From Silvibacterium acidisoli (GTDB lineage Bacteria > Acidobacteriota > Terriglobia > Terriglobales > Acidobacteriaceae), in the NCBI GenBank assembly GCA_022870745.1, contig CP085323.1, forward strand, positions 4,712,001 to 4,776,000: 64,000 nucleotides of DNA. The letters run 5' to 3'. The position numbers and the translations under genes are program-made. The notes beneath the pieces were generated by a model, which worked only from the letters and a program-made list of their open reading frames with translations, was not told where the DNA came from and did no database searches. Numbering within the stretch: position 1 is the first letter of the stretch; every line of letters starts with the position of its first letter. Below are positions 33,219-42,053 of this stretch, one piece after another.

Positions 33219-36200
33219 ATGGCGCGTCTCCGAGTTCTTCTCGGTTTCTTTGCTCTTGCAGTTCTTTTTCAGGGGTCACCGGTCATGGCGCAGTTCAGCG
33301 GCGGCTTGCAGGGTTCTGTTCAGGACTCCAGTGGCGCTTCCATTCCTGGAGCGTCGATTACGCTGACAAATACCGATACCCAGGTTTCTCAGACCACTAC
33401 TACCGACGCCAGCGGTGTCTACCGCTTTGCCAGCCTTGCTCCAGGCAACTACCGCGTTACGGTGAAGGCGAGCGGATTCACCGCTAACTCCGTTGCGTTT
33501 GTATTGCAGACCGGTGAGACGCGAAACGTACCGGTAACACTGGCGGTGGGCGGCTCGAGCACGACCGTCAACGTTACCAGCCAGGCTGCGCTGCTTGACA
33601 CCTCCGACAGCCGCAACCAGGCGACGCTGGGCACGCAGGCGCTGAATACGCTTCCGCTCTCCACGAGAAACCCCACGCAGCTTGTCACACTCGCACCGGG
33701 TGTCACCGGTATTGGCGCGGGGACTGCGACAAATTTCAACCCTGAGAATTACGTCGATGCAAGCGCCAACGGCCGCGGCCAGAATGGAAACCAGTACATC
33801 GTCGACGGACTCGACGTCACGAGCAATATCCGCCCGGGCGTGCTAAACCTGACACCCAGCGCGGACACTATTTCTGAGCTGAATATCCAGACCAACACCT
33901 ATGCCGTCGATTTTGGCCGAGCCAGCGCGCTGCAGGTGGTGATGACGACAAAGTCCGGCACTGATCGGTACCATGGCTTCGCAAGCGAGTACTACACCTA
34001 CCAGGGCCTCTGGGCGAAGGGTGAGTTTACGCATCCGGCCCCAGGCAGCCCGACATACGCGCCCTTCCATACAAACAACATGTCGTTCGGCGTGGGCGGA
34101 CCGGTGATTCCGAATCACCAGTTCTTCTTCTTCTTCGGCATCGAGCCTTATCGTGCGATCACCAGCAACGGTCTGAGCCTGCAGACGTATGAAGATCCAG
34201 CATTCGTGAACTTCGCGCAACAGGCGCAGCCCAATTCTCCGGAAACACAGCTGATGGTGAAATATCCCGCATCGAACGCGAATTTCGTAAAGGTCGCATC
34301 GACCGCACAGGATGTGTTGGGAGCGCAGAACCTCGCAGCGAATACGGGATGCGGCACGCCCAGCACGGACAACATTCCCTGCTCTCTGCCTGTCTTCGAC
34401 AACGGCAATTTCGGCTCGAACAGCTATAACAACTCGAAGCAGTACAACATTCGTATCGACAAATACTTCTCAAAGGACCGCCTTTACGGCAACTTCATTC
34501 GCAACACCATCGATACAGGCGGACCGGCTGTCCGCCCGGCCTTCGCCACCACCAGCAAGTATTTCGGAGCGGCACTCCAGATAAATGAGACACACACCTT
34601 CACGCCGAAGACGCTGAACGAAGCAATCTTCGCCCGCAATCGGATCGAGGGATATGCACCGGCTACAGGCAACTTTGACGTACCGGTGGTGAACGTCACG
34701 GGCCTTGGAGTAGGCTTCGGTTCTGGCTTCGCGCAAGGCGACTACATTCAGCACAGCTATCACTGGCGCGACGTACTGACCCATATCCGCGGCTCGCACG
34801 AATTCAAGTTCGGCTACGAAGGCTGGCATGGTTCTGATGTTGCGATCTTCCAGGGAGCTTACGGACAGCCGACCTTCCAGTTCAACAACATCATCGACCT
34901 GATTAACGACAACCCCTACAGCGAAACCGGCCTCTCGTACAACATCGTGAGCGGCCAGCCGCAGCCCGGCAACTACTACTTCGGCATGACCATTGGCGGG
35001 GCTTTCGCCGAGGATACATGGAAGGTCAACCGAAAGCTCACGTTGAACTACGGGCTGCGATACGACAACAACGGCAATGCGTATCCGATTGAGAACGGCA
35101 TCCTGGCGAATTTCCATCGGGGTACCGGAGGCTCATTTGCCGATCAGATTGCGAACGGCGTAATGAAGGCGCAAAGTCATACGCTGAACCATGACATGAA
35201 CTGGATCTTCAGCCCTCGAATCGGCTTTGCTTACGATCCGACAGGCAGCGGAAACTGGGTGGTTCGCGGCGGCTTCGGCGTCTTCCACGATCTGTTCACC
35301 GAGGGCAACCAGGAGAACGGGTTGCGCGGTAATCCACCGTACTGGACGATTCCGACGTTCTACAACAACGGTTCGACCGCGCCTCCAATCTTCAGCTACG
35401 GCACGCAGAACACCTTTCCTTATGGCTTTACTTATCCTGCCTTCCAGGGACAGGCTCTCGACTCCAAAGGCGGAATCGTCGGCTCGCAGATCACCGTTGG
35501 CGGTGTGGATGTGAATCTGAGTTCGCCCAATACTTACAATTGGTCGGTCGCGGTTGAGCGGCAGATCACGAACGCGCTGGTCGCTAGCGTCGGCTACGTA
35601 GGCTCGCATTCTGAGAACCTGGTAACAGGGGGCGGCAACACAAACAATACTTCTTACGGCATGGACGTAAACGTATTCAACGGCGACCTGCTGCAGCATC
35701 CGAACTTTGCCGCTGACGGCACTTACCAGGGCACCGGCACGCAGACGAGGCTGAACACCAGTTTTGGCACGCTCGACTATGCCACCAACGGACCACGTTC
35801 GAACTACAACGCGTTCATTGCGGCGGTGAAAGGGCGATTTGTCACCCGTGGGTTCATCACTGCGTCGTATACTCTCGGCACCTCGCACGACAACTGGAAC
35901 AGTATCTACCCCGGCGCGACGTGGCAGAACTACTATGCCCCTTCGCCGTGGGACGTGCGGCATCGGGTGTCGGTAGGCGCGACCTATGATCTGCCCGGAC
36001 TGCGCAGCGGCAGCCGTTTTCTCGATCACGCAAGCAATGGATGGCAGCTGTCCGGCACTATCGTTCTGCAGGGAGGTGTTCCCTTCACTGTTTCGACCAA
36101 TCAGGCACTATCGATTAATCCGGTCGCGGCGGACGGAGCGACAATCACCAGCGCCAACTATGCGGCTGAGCTTGCCGCCGGAAACGTGCAGTACAACCCT

Positions 36201-36611
36201 GGCAGCGGCGACTTCAATGCCGATGGAGACAACAACGATTTCCCAAATGTTTCGAGCTACAAGACGAAGCGCTCCCGCAGCGACTACATCACTGGGATCT
36301 TCCCTCACTGCGCCGGTTCTAACCTCGACAACTGCGGTCCGTTCTCGCTGCCGGGCGTAGGCGTGGAAGGAAACGAAAAGGTTAACGAGTTCCGCAATCC
36401 AGGCTTCGCCGAGACAGACGCCGCGCTTCACAAGGTCACTAAGCTCTGGGAAGGGGTGGACCTCGATGTTCGCGTGGATGCGTTCAATCTCTTCAACCGG
36501 GTGAATCTGGGAGCGGTCGATGCCAACGCGCCGGATCAGAACTTTGGACAATCCACCGCGCTCTCTGCCAACCCGCGAAACTTCCAGGGTGCGGTGAAAC
36601 TTAGTTTCTAG
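33219..36611 (+). CDS. Second Oar-type TonB-dependent receptor
   Basis: The 1130-residue outer-membrane protein starts with a signal peptide (LLGFFALAVLFQGSPVMAQ), an N-terminal carboxypeptidase-like domain (GGLQGSVQDSSGASIPGASI), a plug with NGNQYIVDGLDVTSNIRP, and a large beta-barrel ending GAVKLSF. The ATG at 33219 is preceded by GAAGGAAAG. It is distinct from the first receptor and is divergent from GH127, so it may import arabinose-containing oligosaccharides. Substrate choice is inferred from context only. Confidence 0.92.
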   Translation: MARLRVLLGFFALAVLFQGSPVMAQFSGGLQGSVQDSSGASIPGASITLTNTDTQVSQTTTTDASGVYRFASLAPGNYRVTVKASGFTANSVAFVLQTGETRNVPVTLAVGGSSTTVNVTSQAALLDTSDSRNQATLGTQALNTLPLSTRNPTQLVTLAPGVTGIGAGTATNFNPENYVDASANGRGQNGNQYIVDGLDVTSNIRPGVLNLTPSADTISELNIQTNTYAVDFGRASALQVVMTTKSGTDRYHGFASEYYTYQGLWAKGEFTHPAPGSPTYAPFHTNNMSFGVGGPVIPNHQFFFFFGIEPYRAITSNGLSLQTYEDPAFVNFAQQAQPNSPETQLMVKYPASNANFVKVASTAQDVLGAQNLAANTGCGTPSTDNIPCSLPVFDNGNFGSNSYNNSKQYNIRIDKYFSKDRLYGNFIRNTIDTGGPAVRPAFATTSKYFGAALQINETHTFTPKTLNEAIFARNRIEGYAPATGNFDVPVVNVTGLGVGFGSGFAQGDYIQHSYHWRDVLTHIRGSHEFKFGYEGWHGSDVAIFQGAYGQPTFQFNNIIDLINDNPYSETGLSYNIVSGQPQPGNYYFGMTIGGAFAEDTWKVNRKLTLNYGLRYDNNGNAYPIENGILANFHRGTGGSFADQIANGVMKAQSHTLNHDMNWIFSPRIGFAYDPTGSGNWVVRGGFGVFHDLFTEGNQENGLRGNPPYWTIPTFYNNGSTAPPIFSYGTQNTFPYGFTYPAFQGQALDSKGGIVGSQITVGGVDVNLSSPNTYNWSVAVERQITNALVASVGYVGSHSENLVTGGGNTNNTSYGMDVNVFNGDLLQHPNFAADGTYQGTGTQTRLNTSFGTLDYATNGPRSNYNAFIAAVKGRFVTRGFITASYTLGTSHDNWNSIYPGATWQNYYAPSPWDVRHRVSVGATYDLPGLRSGSRFLDHASNGWQLSGTIVLQGGVPFTVSTNQALSINPVAADGATITSANYAAELAAGNVQYNPGSGDFNADGDNNDFPNVSSYKTKRSRSDYITGIFPHCAGSNLDNCGPFSLPGVGVEGNEKVNEFRNPGFAETDAALHKVTKLWEGVDLDVRVDAFNLFNRVNLGAVDANAPDQNFGQSTALSANPRNFQGAVKLSF

Positions 36612-36625
36612 GCCTTTCAGAAACG

Positions 36626-36657
36626 AAGGGCGAGTGCTTCGTGCACTCGCCCTTTTT
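36626..36657 (+). terminator. Terminator after the second Oar receptor
   Basis: A perfect 12-base stem (AAGGGCGAGTGC with GCACTCGCCCTT), loop TTCGT, is followed by a T run. It may also serve the converging SDR gene through the A run on the other side. Confidence 0.9.
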
Positions 36658-36673
36658 ATTTCTACGCAGAAGC

Positions 36674-37459
36674 CTAGACTGTCGCCTTGGTGGCTCCCGT
36701 CGAAATGCCGCCGTCGATCAACAGTGTCTGGCCAGTGATGTAAGCGCTTGCATCGGACGCGAGAAAGACGACCGCGCCGTTCAAGTCATCGGGCATGCCG
36801 GGACGCTTGAGCGGAATACGATCCTTGAGGTATTCGACCCACTTCTCGTTTTCGTAGAGGATTGAATTTTGTTTAGTGCGGAACCATCCTGGAGCGAGGC
36901 AGTTCACAGTCACTCCATGCGCGCCCCATTCGTCGGCAAGACTCATCGTCAGCTGCTTGATGCCTCCGCGGCTGGCGCAGTAAGGAGCGATGCCGGCGTA
37001 TCCGAAAACGCTGGTGACAGAACCGATATTGATGATGCGTCCGTAGCCACGCTCAACCATGCCGCGCGCGAAGGCCTGTGCAACGAAGAACGCGCCGCGC
37101 AGGTTGGTATCGAGCACAGTATTCCAATCCTGCCAGGTCACTTCGAGAGACGGCTTGCGCACGTTGCAACCCGCGTTGTTCACAAGGATGTCGATGCGGG
37201 GAAAGTGCTCTGCTGCGCGCTGGGCGATCGTGCTTACAGAGCTTTCATCGCGTACGTCCAAAGCCAGAGCGGCAACTTTGCGCCCGAGCGATTCGATCTC
37301 TGACTTAAAGGAGATCAGATCCTCTTCTTTGCGGCTGGTGATGATGAGGTCGGCGCCGGCATGCGCCAGTGCACGGCCAAAGTATTGGCCGAGGCCACGG
37401 CTTGCTCCGGTAACGACGGCAACTTTTCCTGTGAGGTCGAAGGGATTTGTCACGCTCAT
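36674..37459 (-). CDS. SDR-family dehydrogenase (gluconate 5-dehydrogenase-like)
   Basis: The 261-residue protein shows TGASRGLG (cofactor loop), NNAG, a serine in NIGSVTS and YCASRGG, where the usual YxxxK Lys is replaced by Arg. It ends with TGQTLLIDGG. The start at 37459 overlaps the stop of the upstream zinc dehydrogenase by 4 bases (ATGA), so the frame extending to 37597 is rejected. The pair is probably two oxidation/reduction steps of one sugar pathway. The Lys-to-Arg change in the catalytic motif is worth noting: the conserved Lys positions the ribose and lowers the Tyr pKa. Confidence 0.88.
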   Translation of the reverse strand: MSVTNPFDLTGKVAVVTGASRGLGQYFGRALAHAGADLIITSRKEEDLISFKSEIESLGRKVAALALDVRDESSVSTIAQRAAEHFPRIDILVNNAGCNVRKPSLEVTWQDWNTVLDTNLRGAFFVAQAFARGMVERGYGRIINIGSVTSVFGYAGIAPYCASRGGIKQLTMSLADEWGAHGVTVNCLAPGWFRTKQNSILYENEKWVEYLKDRIPLKRPGMPDDLNGAVVFLASDASAYITGQTLLIDGGISTGATKATV

Positions 37460-38487
37460 GGCTGCAATACTACCTTCATCAGCCCACGTTCGCGCGCATA
37501 GAGACGGTTGAACCAGTCCGCTCCTTCGTCCAGCGGAACGACGGCAGAGATGAGGGGATCTACATTGATCTTCCCAGAGCGCATCAATTCGATGCATTCA
37601 GGGTATTCACCCGCCGATGCGCATGAGCCAAGCAGGCTAAGCTGCCGCGTGACGATCTTCTGGAGAGGCATCTCAACTTTCGGCGCGAGGTTGCCGACGA
37701 GCGTGACTGTACCACCCCTGCGCACGGAGTCTATCGCAGTGTGAATGGAAGCCTGCGCACCGACCACCTCAACGGCGATATCTGCGCCCTGGCCATCGTT
37801 TTCAGCCTGCAACTTTGCGAGCAACTCGGGATCCTTCGCGAGGAGGACTTCGTCTGCGCCTAAGGTGCGAGCGACGTCGAGCCTCTCCTGTTCCAGGTCC
37901 ACAGCGACGATTCTTGTGCAGCCGAAGACGCGGAAGGCCTGGATCGCCAGCAGACCGATCATGCCGGCACCCACGACGACGGCGGTGCTGCCTGGCTTGA
38001 TATTGGTGATGCGAGCCGCGTGTACGGCAATGGAGACCGCCTCGATCAACGCCGCCTTCTCGTAAGGGAAATCGTCCGGCAGCGTGTAAACGATATGATC
38101 GGGTACGGTTACGAATTCGGCGAAGGCTCCATGGCGGCGATAGTCGCCGCAGGAGACGCCCATCACCTGGCGGTTGTCGCACAGGTTTACATCGCCGGCC
38201 TTACAGTATTCGCAAGCTCCGCATGACACAGTGGAATCGAAGGTGACGCGGTCGCCCGCTTTGAAAGATGAAACCTCGCTGCCTACCGTATCGACAACCC
38301 CCGATGCCTCGTGTCCCATAATGAGCGGCGGAATACGGCGTCCACTGCTGCCGTCGTAACCATGCACATCGCTGCCACAGATGCCGCAGGCTTTTACGCG
38401 GATCCTTACATCGTGCGCGCCGGTTTCGGGCACAGGGACGTCGCGCATGTTGAGCACGCGGTTTTCTTCTAAAAGAAGGGCTTTCAT
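37456..38487 (-). CDS. Zinc-dependent alcohol/polyol dehydrogenase
   Basis: The 343-residue MDR-family protein has the catalytic zinc site (CGICGSDVHG with Cys, MGHEASG with His-Glu), the four-cysteine structural zinc loop (CGACEYCKAGDVNLC) and the nucleotide loop VVGAGMIGLLAI. Relatives oxidise sorbitol, threonine, galactitol phosphate or sugar lactols. It is first in a leftward two-gene operon and divergent, by only 29 bases, from a lactonase-like operon that itself encodes another member of the same family. Confidence 0.93.
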   Translation of the reverse strand: MKALLLEENRVLNMRDVPVPETGAHDVRIRVKACGICGSDVHGYDGSSGRRIPPLIMGHEASGVVDTVGSEVSSFKAGDRVTFDSTVSCGACEYCKAGDVNLCDNRQVMGVSCGDYRRHGAFAEFVTVPDHIVYTLPDDFPYEKAALIEAVSIAVHAARITNIKPGSTAVVVGAGMIGLLAIQAFRVFGCTRIVAVDLEQERLDVARTLGADEVLLAKDPELLAKLQAENDGQGADIAVEVVGAQASIHTAIDSVRRGGTVTLVGNLAPKVEMPLQKIVTRQLSLLGSCASAGEYPECIELMRSGKINVDPLISAVVPLDEGADWFNRLYARERGLMKVVLQP

Positions 38488-38493
38488 TCCTTA

Positions 38494-38509
38494 AAAGATA
38501 ATCTATAAT
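38494..38509. promoter_or_regulatory. AT-rich element and TATAAT box in a 29-bp divergent gap
   Basis: AAAGATAATCTATA (38494-38507), read on the minus strand, matches the GH127 element TATAAATAATCTTT in 12 of 14 bases. A consensus -10 TATAAT (38504-38509) for the rightward operon overlaps it and lies 7 bases before the GTG start. One protein bound here could block or favour both directions. Confidence 0.5.
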
Positions 38510-38516
38510 TCGAGGC

Positions 38517-39461
38517 GTGTCGAATCCCGCTGCCACCGCCGATCCTGCCACTCCTGCTGCCGATCAGCTACGTTATGTCTTCACTCGTAACGACCCCTTC
38601 AATCGCAATGCTCCGATTGTTCCGGTCGTCTCAACGCTCCAATCAAGCAGTGAGTACATGGCTTCGATTCGCGGCTTCACAGTTCCAAGTGGCGCGATCG
38701 CACTGTGGTTCCTGGGACAAAACGGCTTCCTCATCAAAGATGAAAGCGGCCTGCTGATCGGTATCGACCTGTATCTATCAAACAGCTGTGCCAAAACGTT
38801 TGCACACCTGCCGTTCAGGCTCGATCGACAGCTTCCAGTCTTCATTGAACCGGAGGATCTGGATATCGATGTATTTCTTACGACGCACTCGCACGATGAC
38901 CACTGCGACATGGAGACGCTGCAACGCCTTGCTCATACTGACCGGATGCGTTTCATGGGTCCATTCGATTCGTGCCGCAGGTATCGTGAAGCGGGACTGC
39001 CCGACGAGCATTGCACGCTGATCCATCCTGGGGAACGTGTGGAGCTTGGGCATGGATTGACCTTGCAGGCGAGCTTTGCATTACCCACTGACGACACGGA
39101 TCTGAATCACACCGGAGTGCTGCTCACCTTCCCCAGCGGCATTCGCTTCTACAACAGCGGCGACACCGCGTACGCTCCGCGCCTGGGCGCGCTGCTGCCG
39201 CGTGACGTGGATGTATGCACAATCTGCATCAACGGAGGCTTTCATAACCTCACGCCCACGCACGCCGCAGAGATTGTGAAGGCGGTCAGACCGCGCGTTG
39301 CCATTCCCTGCCACTACGACATGATGGTGAATAACGTGGGTTCGCCGGAGATGTTTCGCATTGCCCTGGAGCAGGCAGGGTCGGATGCTGCTTTCCACGA
39401 GATGCGCTACTACGAACCCTGGATCTATCAGCGGCTCAAAGTTGAAAGAGAAGAGATCTGA
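38517..39461 (+). CDS. UlaG-like metallo-beta-lactamase-fold hydrolase (sugar lactonase?)
   Basis: The 314-residue protein has the metal-binding motif THSHDDHCD and later NSGDTAY and PCHYDMM, resembling L-ascorbate-6-phosphate lactonase UlaG, including its N-terminal extension with ALWFLGQNGF. UlaG opens a lactone ring; next to sugar dehydrogenases a sugar-lactone substrate is plausible. The start is a GTG at 38517, only 7 bases after a TATAAT box, so the mRNA may be leaderless. It is followed after 2 bases by an SDR gene. Confidence 0.85.
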   Translation: MSNPAATADPATPAADQLRYVFTRNDPFNRNAPIVPVVSTLQSSSEYMASIRGFTVPSGAIALWFLGQNGFLIKDESGLLIGIDLYLSNSCAKTFAHLPFRLDRQLPVFIEPEDLDIDVFLTTHSHDDHCDMETLQRLAHTDRMRFMGPFDSCRRYREAGLPDEHCTLIHPGERVELGHGLTLQASFALPTDDTDLNHTGVLLTFPSGIRFYNSGDTAYAPRLGALLPRDVDVCTICINGGFHNLTPTHAAEIVKAVRPRVAIPCHYDMMVNNVGSPEMFRIALEQAGSDAAFHEMRYYEPWIYQRLKVEREEI

Positions 39462-39463
39462 CC

Positions 39464-40234
39464 ATGGAAGTTTCTCTCGCAGGAAAAGTTGCAGTGATCA
39501 CTGGGGCGGCCTCGGGCATCGGCAAGGCTGTTGCGCACGCTTATCTCGCCGCAGGAGTAAAGGGAATCGTTGCGGTCGATCGATCTGAAAAGCTGAAAGA
39601 CAACTTGTCGACGCTGACCGGCAGTTATCCGGAGAAGGTGGTGCTGGTGCGTGGCGACGTGAGCGAGGAGCAGGCGGCGAAGGACTATACACGGGCCGCC
39701 ATCGATCACTTCGGCGCGATTGACATCCTGGTGAGCAATGCAGCCATCAGCATCGTCAAGCCGTTGCACCTGCACACGCCGGAAGAGTGGGACAGAGTGA
39801 TGAGTGTGAATGTGCGCAGCGTTTACTGGGCTGCGCGCCACGTGATTCCGCAAATGATGAAGCAGCAGAGCGGGCTGATCCTGATTACGGGTTCTATTTC
39901 CGGTTGTATCGGCATTCCCACACAGGGGGCCTATGCACCCTCGAAGGGAGCACTGCACGAAATGGCGAAGCAGATGGCGATTGAATACGCGCCGCATGGC
40001 ATTCGTGTGAACTCCATCGCCTGCGGCACGGTGGATACACCGATTGTGCATGCATCTGCGGACGCCTCAGGGGATTCGGAAGCCTACTGGGCAATGCTCA
40101 GGGATGCCCACCCTATCGGGCGCATTGCGAAAGCCGAAGAAGTTGCTGATTTTTACACCTACATGGCGTCGGACCGGGCTAGCTTCTTTACGGGTGCCGT
40201 GATCATGATGGACGGAGGATACACGGCACGATGA
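39464..40234 (+). CDS. SDR-family dehydrogenase
   Basis: The 256-residue protein has TGAASGIG, SNAA in place of NNAG, a catalytic Ser in TGSISG and YAPSKGAL with Tyr and Lys, and ends VIMMDGGY. It resembles SDRs of non-phosphorylating L-fucose or L-rhamnose oxidation, but this is only a similarity of type. Its stop overlaps the next start (ATGA), showing tight coupling with the zinc dehydrogenase downstream. Confidence 0.9.
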   Translation: MEVSLAGKVAVITGAASGIGKAVAHAYLAAGVKGIVAVDRSEKLKDNLSTLTGSYPEKVVLVRGDVSEEQAAKDYTRAAIDHFGAIDILVSNAAISIVKPLHLHTPEEWDRVMSVNVRSVYWAARHVIPQMMKQQSGLILITGSISGCIGIPTQGAYAPSKGALHEMAKQMAIEYAPHGIRVNSIACGTVDTPIVHASADASGDSEAYWAMLRDAHPIGRIAKAEEVADFYTYMASDRASFFTGAVIMMDGGYTAR

Positions 40235-41268
40235 GCGATTCTACTGAAACCATGCGGGCTGCGCAGTTCCTGGGGCCGCACCAGCTTGAGATCCGAACGG
40301 TCGCACTGCCCGCGATCTCTGAAGGAGAAGCGCTGGTTGCCATTGAGGCATGCGGCTTCTGCGGATCGGATCTTAGCATCTTCGCGGGCACGCATCCCCG
40401 GGCGCGCGCTCCGCTGACCGTTGGACACGAGCTGGCGGGACGCATCGTGCAAATAAAAGATGCCGTTACAGGACTGCGCGTGGGCGATCGCGTGACTGTC
40501 TTCCCGCTCATCACATGCGGTAAGTGTTACGCCTGCACTCATGGCCATTCGCATGTGTGCCGCCAGCTGCGCCTCTTCGGCATCGATGCCGATGGAGGCA
40601 TGGCGCAGTTTGCGAAGCTTCCCGCGTCGGCGTTGATTCCCTTGCCCGACGATGTTTCCTATGAGATCGGCGCACTGATCGAACCGTTAGCAGTCGTAAT
40701 TCACGGCATTTCGCGTGTTCCATTCGAGGATGTGCAGCTTGCCGTCGTTCTTGGAGCAGGACCGATTGGACTGCTTACGGCATTGGTTGCGAAAGCCCGA
40801 GGCATACCCGAGGTGCTGGTGAGTGATGTGCTTCCTCATCGCCGCGAACTTGCCGAACAGCTCGGTCTTCGCGCCGTTGCAGCAGGCGAAGAGCTGCGCT
40901 CGCTGGTGATGGAGCTATCCGATAACAACGGCGCCGACGTGATCTATGAATGTGCAGGGCATCCTTCAGCAGCGCTCGAGGTCACGGAGTTGGCGCGTTC
41001 GCGTGGAGCAATCGTAAACCTCAGCGTCTTCAAGAAGCCGGTAGAGATCGATATGCAGGCAGTGAACTTCAAGGAGCTGGAAATTTTCGGCTCACGCGTC
41101 TACGAGCGCAAGGACTTCGAAGAAGCTTTGCGCCTTGCTCCGGCACTTCCCCTGGCCGCACTCATCACCCGCACCTTTCCGCTCGATCAGGCCGAGGCTG
41201 CTCTGCAGCAGTTCCGCGCGGGAGAAGTCTGTAAGGCAATCATCTTCCCACAGCAGGGTCCTGCATGA
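40231..41268 (+). CDS. Zinc-dependent dehydrogenase, second copy in the locus
   Basis: A 345-residue MDR protein with CGFCGSDLSIF and VGHELAG (catalytic zinc), a structural-zinc loop CGKCYACTHGHSHVC, and VLGAGPIGLL for NAD(P). It belongs to the same broad family as the protein encoded at 37456-38487, but the sequence is clearly different. It overlaps both neighbours by 4 bases. The likely role is oxidation of a sugar or sugar acid in the same pathway as the lactonase-like protein. Confidence 0.93.
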   Translation: MSDSTETMRAAQFLGPHQLEIRTVALPAISEGEALVAIEACGFCGSDLSIFAGTHPRARAPLTVGHELAGRIVQIKDAVTGLRVGDRVTVFPLITCGKCYACTHGHSHVCRQLRLFGIDADGGMAQFAKLPASALIPLPDDVSYEIGALIEPLAVVIHGISRVPFEDVQLAVVLGAGPIGLLTALVAKARGIPEVLVSDVLPHRRELAEQLGLRAVAAGEELRSLVMELSDNNGADVIYECAGHPSAALEVTELARSRGAIVNLSVFKKPVEIDMQAVNFKELEIFGSRVYERKDFEEALRLAPALPLAALITRTFPLDQAEAALQQFRAGEVCKAIIFPQQGPA

Positions 41269-42029
41269 GCCGGTTTCGTCTCGATGGAAGGCTTGCTCTT
41301 GTTACGGGTGGATCGCGCGGCATTGGCTTCGGAGCTGCGAAGGCACTGGCCGAATCCGGCGCAGGCGTAATTCTGGTTGGGCGCAATGAAGCGGAGCTTC
41401 AAAAGAAAGCCGAAGAGTTACGTGGTATCGGGCCTGCGGTGCACGTCTCGCCGTTCGATCTCGCGGACTCACAAAATATCGCCGCATGGTTCGAATCAAT
41501 CACTGAGTCGATCGGAAGCCCGGACATTCTCATCAATGCGGCTGGCATGACGCGCCGGGGACCTGCTGTCGAGCTCTCGCTCGAAGACTGGAATGCAGTG
41601 ATTGCACTGAACACCACGGCAATCTTCGAGCTCAGCCGTCAGTTCGCGAAAAAGCTGCTGGCAGCAGAGCGGGGCGGGCGCATCATCAACATTGCCTCGC
41701 TGATGACAGCAGCAGCACGCGCCGGTACGTCACCCTACACTGCATCGAAAGGCGCCGTCGGGCAACTTACGAAGGCACTTGCGGTGGAGTGGGCGAAGAG
41801 CGGTATTCTCGTCAACGCCATCGCGCCCGGATACATCGCTACCGAGCTCACCGAGCCTTTAGTGAACGATGAAGCTTTCGATACATGGGTAAAGCAGCGC
41901 TGCCCATTGGGCCGATGGGGCGAGCCCGAGGACATCGCATGGCCGATTGTCTTTCTCGCCAGCGAGGCTGCGGCCTTCATCACGGGCCAGGTTATCTATG
42001 TCGACGGCGGATGGCTCGCCACCTTTTAA
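41265..42029 (+). CDS. SDR-family dehydrogenase (gluconate 5-dehydrogenase/KduD-like)
   Basis: The 254-residue protein has TGGSRGIG, NAAG, ASL with the catalytic Ser and YTASKGAV with Tyr/Lys, and ends VDGGWLATF. Related enzymes act on gluconate or on 2-keto-3-deoxy sugar acids. It is the fourth gene of the rightward operon, starting inside the stop codon of the dehydrogenase. Confidence 0.9.
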   Translation: MSRFRLDGRLALVTGGSRGIGFGAAKALAESGAGVILVGRNEAELQKKAEELRGIGPAVHVSPFDLADSQNIAAWFESITESIGSPDILINAAGMTRRGPAVELSLEDWNAVIALNTTAIFELSRQFAKKLLAAERGGRIINIASLMTAAARAGTSPYTASKGAVGQLTKALAVEWAKSGILVNAIAPGYIATELTEPLVNDEAFDTWVKQRCPLGRWGEPEDIAWPIVFLASEAAAFITGQVIYVDGGWLATF

Positions 42030-42053
42030 TCCATTGGCCATCGTGTACGAAGA

